From: Pavlovales sp. CCMP2436
Taxonomy: Eukaryota > Haptophyta > Pavlovophyceae > Pavlovales
Length of the DNA: 10,255 nt
Direction: 5' to 3'
NCBI GenBank assembly: GCA_026770615.1
Contig: MU631872.1
Coordinates: forward strand, 40,442 to 50,696
Numbering within the stretch: position 1 is the first letter of the stretch; each line of letters starts with the position of its first letter. A model generated the notes under the pieces. The model ran no database searches and had not been told where the DNA came from. It worked only from the letters and a program-made list of their open reading frames with translations. The position numbers were made by a program, and so were the translations under genes. Of this stretch, positions 7,118 to 10,255 are shown one piece after another.

Positions 7118-7632
7118 CTAGTAAGTCGACGACGCCTCCTTCTTCTCGAACGTACAGGAGCCGACGGCAGTGAGCTCCTGGAGCGCGGCGATCTCCTGCT
7201 CTTGCCGAGCCGTCCGCCACTCGCTCGCAGGGCCCGGGTGGCGCCAGCGCCAGCGGATGAGCCGCCCCGAGCCATCGTCAGCGCCAATCTCAAGCTCGGC
7301 CATCTGGCAGTTACCAAAAGCGAAGCGCGGGTCGGCGAAGCTGTCGAGCGGTAGGCCAAGGGCGGCGACCATCAGCGCGCGATTCATCGCCCCGTGTGCA
7401 ATAACTAACGTCGTGGTGGACCGTCCCGGGTTTGCGCTCTCGGGCGCGGGAAGCAGGATCTCACTCCAGCAGCGTTCTGCGCGCTTCATCAACTCGCGCA
7501 GCGGGTAGAATCCGTCCTCGAAGCCAAACTCGGATGGTCGAGCTTTCCATCGTCTCCATTCGTCCGCATCCGCGCCCGTCGCCAGTTCGTGCTTGAGCCG
7601 CCCCTGGGGAGCATATATATAGATAGATGGAG

Positions 7633-7669
<37 letters not shown>

Positions 7670-8060
7670 TGATATCAATTTGTTGACACCTACATCCCTC
7701 CCTCCTCTCCCCCCCCGCCCAGCACCCCCCTCCCCCGCGCACCTCCCACTTGCCCAGTGCGATTTCACGCAACTCGTAGGTGTGCGTTGCCTCAGGGACT
7801 TCCATGCTCTCTGGAAACTGCGCACGGACAATCTCGTGAGTCTGCCGCGCGCGGCCGAGCGATGAGACGAAGACTGCGTGAATGCTGCCCGCCTCCTCAG
7901 CGGCTACCGCGCGCCCGAGTTCTAGTGCTTGCGCCTCGCCTGAGGGAGTGAGCGTCGACTCGTCAAGAGTCCCCTGCAGCTTCTCAATCTTGTTCCATGT
8001 CGTCTCGCCGTGTCGTGCGACGAGGAAGCGGCGCGGTGTCGTGCTCGTCGCGACTGTCAT
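7118..8060 (-). CDS. Histidine phosphatase superfamily protein (phosphoglycerate-mutase-like, branch 1), two exons
   Basis: Exon 1 is 8060-7743, the intron 7742-7604 (139 bp, GTGCGC...CCCCAG, phase 0) and exon 2 7603-7118, ending in TAG: 267 residues from ATG 8058-8060. ATG 8076-8078 is in frame and adds six residues. LVARHGETTWN (about residues 13-23) is the RHG signature with the catalytic histidine. SSLGRARQTHEIV carries the second conserved Arg. LREIALGKWE|G spans the splice and recreates the family's G-x-WEG motif, which confirms the intron. TLVIAHGAMNRALM holds the second catalytic His. Members remove or transfer phosphate from small molecules or proteins through a phosphohistidine; the substrate cannot be told. 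Length fits the family. No signal peptide is evident, so the cytosol is likely. The intron holds a 16-unit AC repeat. The gene is divergent from the sterol reductase. Confidence 0.85.
7635..7666. repeat. (AC)16 microsatellite in the phosphatase intron
   Basis: Sixteen AC units on the plus strand (GT on the coding strand), next to short ATAT and GATA runs. It lies wholly within the 7604-7742 intron. Confidence 0.95.
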
Positions 8061-8162
8061 GGCGAGGACTGTCAGCATGCAGGGTACTCCGAACTCCAAG
8101 CCAGGATTTCCACCGGACTTGGTTCCCTGCACGCGCAGCGACTCCAACTCAGCGAATGCCAA

Positions 8163-8250
8163 ACGCGTGCACGGAACGACGCGTGTGCACGGAACGAACT
8201 CCACAGCAACGACGCGTCGTTGCGGCGCGTCGCTGGCACACAGCACGCGT
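8163..8250. promoter_or_regulatory. Cluster of four ACGCGT hexamers upstream of the phosphatase
   Basis: ACGCGT occurs at 8163, 8179, 8212 and 8245. The first two lie in a direct repeat (ACGCGTGCACGGAACG and ACGCGTGTGCACGGAACG, end to end). The third is the centre of the palindrome GCAACGACGCGTCGTTGC at 8206-8223. They are 103-190 bp upstream of the phosphatase ATG. ACGCGT is the fungal MCB cell-cycle box and contains the CGCG core bound by CAMTA factors. Which factor applies here is unknown. Confidence 0.45.
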
Positions 8251-8433
8251 TGCGGGCGTCAGTTCGACACCACTCGGACTCCACCGCAAATCTCGGACGC
8301 GATGAGTTCGTAACTAACTAATCGTAATTGAAATTGCTGTGCAAAGCCGTGTGCTGTCGCAGATATGCCCTCTGGGGGCCCGACCGAGGGGGGGCTACCC
8401 CGCTCACGGGGAAGGGGGGGAGGGGGGGAGGAT

Positions 8434-8525
8434 GGTCTTGGCAGACGGTCGTCCATGCCCGAAAAGTGTGGTCTTTACAGACAGTCGTCCTGTCCGGACA
8501 CGGTGGTCTCGACAGGCAGTCGTCC
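8434..8525. repeat. Three direct repeats with 35-36 bp period
   Basis: Units start at 8434, 8470 and 8505 with GGTCT, then a CAGAC- or CAGGC-like core, and end in GTCGTCC. The middle unit is GGTCTTTACAGACAGTCGTC. Spacer sequences between units are less conserved than the 21-nt cores, which could indicate repeated binding sites or an ageing minisatellite. Confidence 0.75.
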
Positions 8526-8855
8526 CGCCGTGGTGCACAGTCGACTCAGGTGCCACGCATCGCATGCGGAGCAGTGGTGCGTGCGTGTCCGCCTTGAATG
8601 TAGGAACGAAAACTAACTTTTTTTTCAAGAATGGATCATTTTATATTCAGAAACCTGAATCGCCTGGTCACATAGCCCTGGAGATCTCATTGCGGCGATT
8701 CAACCTGTGCACTCTTTGCGCCGCCGTGTGGAGCACACAAAAAAAAAGCGGGCTTGGTTCGTTCAAAAGAAGATTTCCACGATATTCTTCTTTTTTGAGA
8801 ATCTCATTTTTAAACTTCGGGTCCTTCGATCGAGGTTAGCGGTGCGTGTCTGGGC

Positions 8856-10255
8856 ATGGCGGCGGCGAAGACCGCTGTGGCGGCCAAGAACGGCGCGAAT
8901 GGGAAGAAGAAGGTGCAGCACGAGGAGGAGGCGCTGGAGTTTGGGGGGCCTTGGGGCGTGCTGGGGATCATGATCTTTAGCCACTTCCTCATCTACTACT
9001 GCTGGATCTGCCTCACTTACTACGACGCGGGCGTGGCGTACCCAACCGGGTTCGCAGACGTCCTGCCCTTCTGCGGGCGGATGATCGGCCACATCTACGA
9101 GGGCGCGTTCCCCACGTGGTATGCGACCAAGATCTACTGGACGTTCCTCACCTTCGAGGCGTTCCTGCAGTTCGTCTGCCCGGGGGTCATGATGAAGGGC
9201 CTTCCGCTCGAGCAGGTGCGTGTGCGTGTGCGTGTGGGTGTGGGTGTGTGTAAGAAGAAGAAGAAGAAGAAGAAGAATGCAGTTCGTCTGCCCGGGGTTC
9301 ATGATGAAGGGCCTTCCGCTCGAGCAGGTGCGTGCGTGTGTGGGTGGGTGTGGGGGGGGGGCGTGTGTGTGTGTGTGTGTGGGGAGGGGGGGCCTTTATG
9401 CAGTTCGTCTGCCCGGGGGTCATGACGAAGGGCCTTCCGCTCAAGCAGGTACGTTTCTTCGTTCTTCTTCCTCCTCCTCTTCTTCTCCTTCTGCTTCTGC
9501 TTCTGTTTCTTCTGCTTCTGTTTCTGCTTCTGCTTCTTCTTCTGCTTCCTCTTCTCCTTATTCTTCTTCTTCTCCTCCTTCTTACAAATAAAGTAAAATA
9601 AAGTACGTCTGCCCGGGAGTCATGATAAAGGGCCTTTCGCTCGAGCTGGTGAACCCCCCCTCCCACACACCCCCACACACCCCCCACCCACCCACACAGT
9701 TTCTAGTGCGTATGTGTGCGTGTGGGTGCGTGTGTGTGCGTGTGTGTGTCTATATGAGCGTGCATGCGTGCGTGTGCATGTGAGTTTGCGTGTATATCTC
9801 TCTCTCCGTGTGCATGAGGGGGGGGGACTACATCCGTCTCACCGCCTCTCTCTTTGTCTATGCCTGCAGGAGGGCGGGAAGCAGCTCGACTACAACTGCA
9901 ACGCGCTGCAGGCATGGTACATCACGCTGGCTTTGTGGATCTACCTGCAGTGGTCGGGCCTGTTCCCCTGGTCTACGCTCATGCACCACTACGGTCCACT
10001 TCTCACGAGCTCAGGTAATGGAAGCAAGTTGGGGGGGGGAGGGCTGAGCTGCCTGCTCATCTCTCCCGAAGATTTAATTCAACTCGCTCACCCCCACTCA
10101 CTTCCACCCTCCCCTCTCCCACCCTCCCCTCCCTCCGGACACTCAGTCATCTCGGGCAATGTCATCTCGGTGCTCAGCTACGTGATCTCGCTCGCGCAGG
10201 GGACGCAGGTACGGTTTTCTCATTCTTTCATTATTACGTCTAATTAATGCCCTCC
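8856..10255 (+). CDS. ERG4: Sterol reductase, ERG4/ERG24 family (5' part, three exons; runs off the window)
   Basis: Exon 1 is 8856-9215 (120 codons, donor CAG|GTGCGT), exon 2 9870-10014 (acceptor TGCAG|GAG, donor TCAG|GTAATG) and exon 3 10147-10208 (acceptor CTCAG|TC, donor CAG|GTACGG). Intron phases are 0, 1 and 0. A Lys-rich N-terminus is followed by GGPWGVLGIMIF and a membrane helix (about residues 33-57), then KIYWTFLTFEAFLQFVCPG and KGLPLEQ. Splicing places this directly before EGGKQLDYNCNALQAWY, the conserved family block; then come LFPWSTLMHHYGPLLTS and VISGNVIS. The family uses NADPH to reduce sterol double bonds in the endoplasmic reticulum membrane. The CNA form of the block favours the C-24(28) reductase (ERG4) over C-14 reductases, but the C-terminal NADPH-binding region is outside the window. 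The symbol is therefore by family only. Confidence 0.85.
9171..9648 (+). repeat. Four copies of a 45-nt exon-end unit, each followed by a GT donor
   Basis: The first unit is the true end of exon 1 (9171-9215). Copies lie at 9283-9327, 9404-9448 and 9604-9648. Each is 15 codons long and encodes variants of FVCPGVMMKGLPLEQ: V to F in copy 2; M to T and E to K in copy 3; several changes in copy 4. Donors are GTGCGT, GTGCGT, GTACGT and GTGAAC. Copies 2 and 3 are preceded by ATGCAG, a usable acceptor; copy 4 has lost that AG. Spacing is 112, 121 and 200 bp. Confidence 0.9.
9216..9869 (+). other. Intron 1 of the sterol reductase with repeated exon-tail units
   Basis: This 654-bp intron runs from GTGCGT to TGCCTGCAG. 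It is unusually long for this locus (the other introns are 132-139 bp or shorter). It is mostly simple sequence: GTGCGT/GTGGGT runs, AAG repeats (9252-9277), GT and G-runs (9340-9390), TTC/CTT-rich sequence (9453-9583), an exact 10-bp duplication AAATAAAGTA (9586-9605) and C-rich runs. Three copies of the exon 1 tail are embedded in it. Confidence 0.8.

Larger units (their letters stand above)
8061..8855. promoter_or_regulatory. Divergent intergenic region between phosphatase and sterol reductase
   Basis: The two start codons (8060 minus, 8856 plus) are 795 bp apart and point away from each other, so both promoters should lie here. The part near the phosphatase (8163-8250) has four ACGCGT hexamers and an 18-nt palindrome. 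The middle (8434-8525) has a threefold repeat after a G-rich run (8412-8430). The part near the sterol reductase is A/T-richer (TTTTATATTC near 8639-8648, several T-runs). No convincing gene is seen, though the phosphatase frame stays open upstream to 8246. Confidence 0.5.

Noticed and set aside
6950..7354. Plus-strand open frame overlapping the phosphatase 3' exon
   Set aside because: Most of it is antisense to the phosphatase exon with its catalytic-motif evidence; the remaining part is A/T-rich without motifs.
9404..9601. Open frame running from the third exon-tail copy into a poly-leucine stretch
   Set aside because: The leucines come from a TTC/CTT microsatellite read in one frame. There is no independent evidence of translation, although readthrough from the copy 3 unit would be in frame with it.
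9187..9687. Minus-strand Arg/Ser-rich open frame across the sterol reductase intron
   Set aside because: It is an artefact of AAG/CTT and GT/CA simple repeats and conflicts with the clear plus-strand gene.

Overview
This is a piece of a nuclear genome of a unicellular eukaryote, probably a GC-rich alga. I cannot fix the lineage; a haptophyte or related chromist is only a guess. The evidence is GT-AG introns that restore protein motifs, G/C-rich third codon positions, coding strands that switch along the window, microsatellite-filled introns, and layered transposable elements. There is no bacterial-style operon.

Layout. (1) Bases 17-402 are a short terminal-inverted-repeat element (MITE) with no coding capacity. 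(2) Bases 603-880 (minus) hold an unrecognised exon with good codon bias. Bases 1026-2042 (plus) hold an A/C-rich open frame for a proline-rich basic protein. Bases 2043-2521 show no gene. (3) Bases 2522-6476 are a nested insertion. A remnant of a LINE-type endonuclease ORF (6474-6856, minus, with a 12-residue continuation at 2489-2525) is split by a second copy of the MITE. That copy is itself split by a 3.5 kb core transposon (2715-6235) with its own terminal repeats. Each insertion is bounded by a plausible 4-bp target duplication (CTTT for the MITE, AACA for the core). The intact MITE at 17-402 shows the empty site for the core. The core carries one minus-strand gene for a large cysteine-rich protein, broken by two apparent frameshifts and one in-frame TAG and containing one 74-bp intron. 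(4) Bases 7118-8060 (minus) are a two-exon histidine-phosphatase gene. (5) Bases 8856-10255 (plus) are the 5' part of a sterol reductase gene of the ERG4/ERG24 family, with three exons visible and the gene running off the window.

The phosphatase and sterol reductase genes are divergent and share a roughly 795-bp region. It holds four ACGCGT hexamers, an 18-nt perfect palindrome and a threefold 35-36 bp repeat. The first intron of the sterol reductase contains three extra, diverged copies of the last 45 nt of exon 1, each followed by a GT donor.

The strongest candidates for something undescribed are the core transposon, whose protein I cannot assign to a transposase superfamily, and the repeated exon-tail/donor units in the sterol reductase intron. 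All of this comes from reading the sequence; no database search was made.
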